This document shows, one piece after another, positions 63,909 to 64,000 of a DNA stretch of 64,000 bases. How positions within the stretch are numbered: the stretch's first letter is position 1; every line of letters begins with the position of its first letter. Made by a program: the position numbers and the translations under genes. The stretch is from Opisthorchis felineus (taxonomy: Eukaryota; Platyhelminthes; Trematoda; Opisthorchiida; Opisthorchiidae): assembly GCA_004794785.1 (NCBI GenBank), contig SJOL01006475.1:584822-648821 (forward strand), in the 5' to 3' direction. Under the pieces are notes generated by a model. It did no database searches. It had not been told where the DNA came from and saw only the letters and a list, made by a program, of their open reading frames with translations.

Positions 63909-63929
63909 TATATATATATATATATATAT
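63909..63929. repeat. (TA)n microsatellite
   Basis: About ten TA units near the right edge of the window. Confidence 0.95.
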
Positions 63930-64000
63930 GTACCATTACAACATGTAGGAACGCATTGCGAAAATTCTCCTTTAGAGCCCCACTGGCTACAGGAATACAG

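Noticed and set aside
1..64000. CRISPR arrays, operons, phage or other prokaryotic defence systems
   Set aside because: No regularly spaced repeats, no long adjacent ORFs and no ribosome-binding sites; the sequence is eukaryotic in character.

Overview
The window reads as non-coding, transposon-bearing eukaryotic DNA. It is visibly AT-rich, with short ORFs in every frame, microsatellites, one assembly gap (37650-37889) and decayed non-LTR retrotransposons. There are no operons, ribosome-binding sites or bacterial genes. The two best-preserved elements are RTE-clade LINEs whose wording resembles elements I remember from parasitic flatworms (the SR2/RTE family of schistosomes and relatives). 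A flatworm, trematode or cestode, is my best guess; it rests on memory of family motifs, not on a search. No complete host gene could be recognised.

Layout. Positions 1-317 are the 5' end of a minus-strand RTE copy whose body should lie to the left of the window; the same segment heads RTE copy A at 48647-48956. From about 2.1 to 5.5 kb there are small open segments bounded by plausible splice sites, plus one member of a dispersed repeat whose partner lies at 28.3 kb. At 12.2-14.1 kb a badly broken R2-like LINE lies on the minus strand. At 16.25 kb there is a weak tRNA-derived SINE candidate. At 21.9-23.0 kb two candidate exons lie on opposite strands; the minus-strand one recalls the start of an olfactomedin domain. 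A TCTG microsatellite runs into the gap at 37.65 kb. Around 42.4 kb there is a small exon candidate, followed by a pyrimidine-skewed stretch that ends in an A-rich tail at 43.4 kb.

The main structure is at 45.1-51.9 kb: two RTE elements of different subfamilies, both on the minus strand, arranged head to tail. Copy A (about 45150-48956) is near full length, with endonuclease, reverse transcriptase and C-terminal region plus the 5' segment, but it carries many stops and frameshifts and its YADD box reads YAED. Copy B (about 49040-51895) is 5'-truncated. It keeps YADD and most endonuclease motifs but is also frame-broken. Neither could make an active protein as it stands.

The rest (roughly 5.5-12.2, 14.1-21.9, 23-42.3 and 52-64 kb) shows nothing I can assign. 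Most of it is probably intron, intergenic DNA or transposon relics too old to read by eye.
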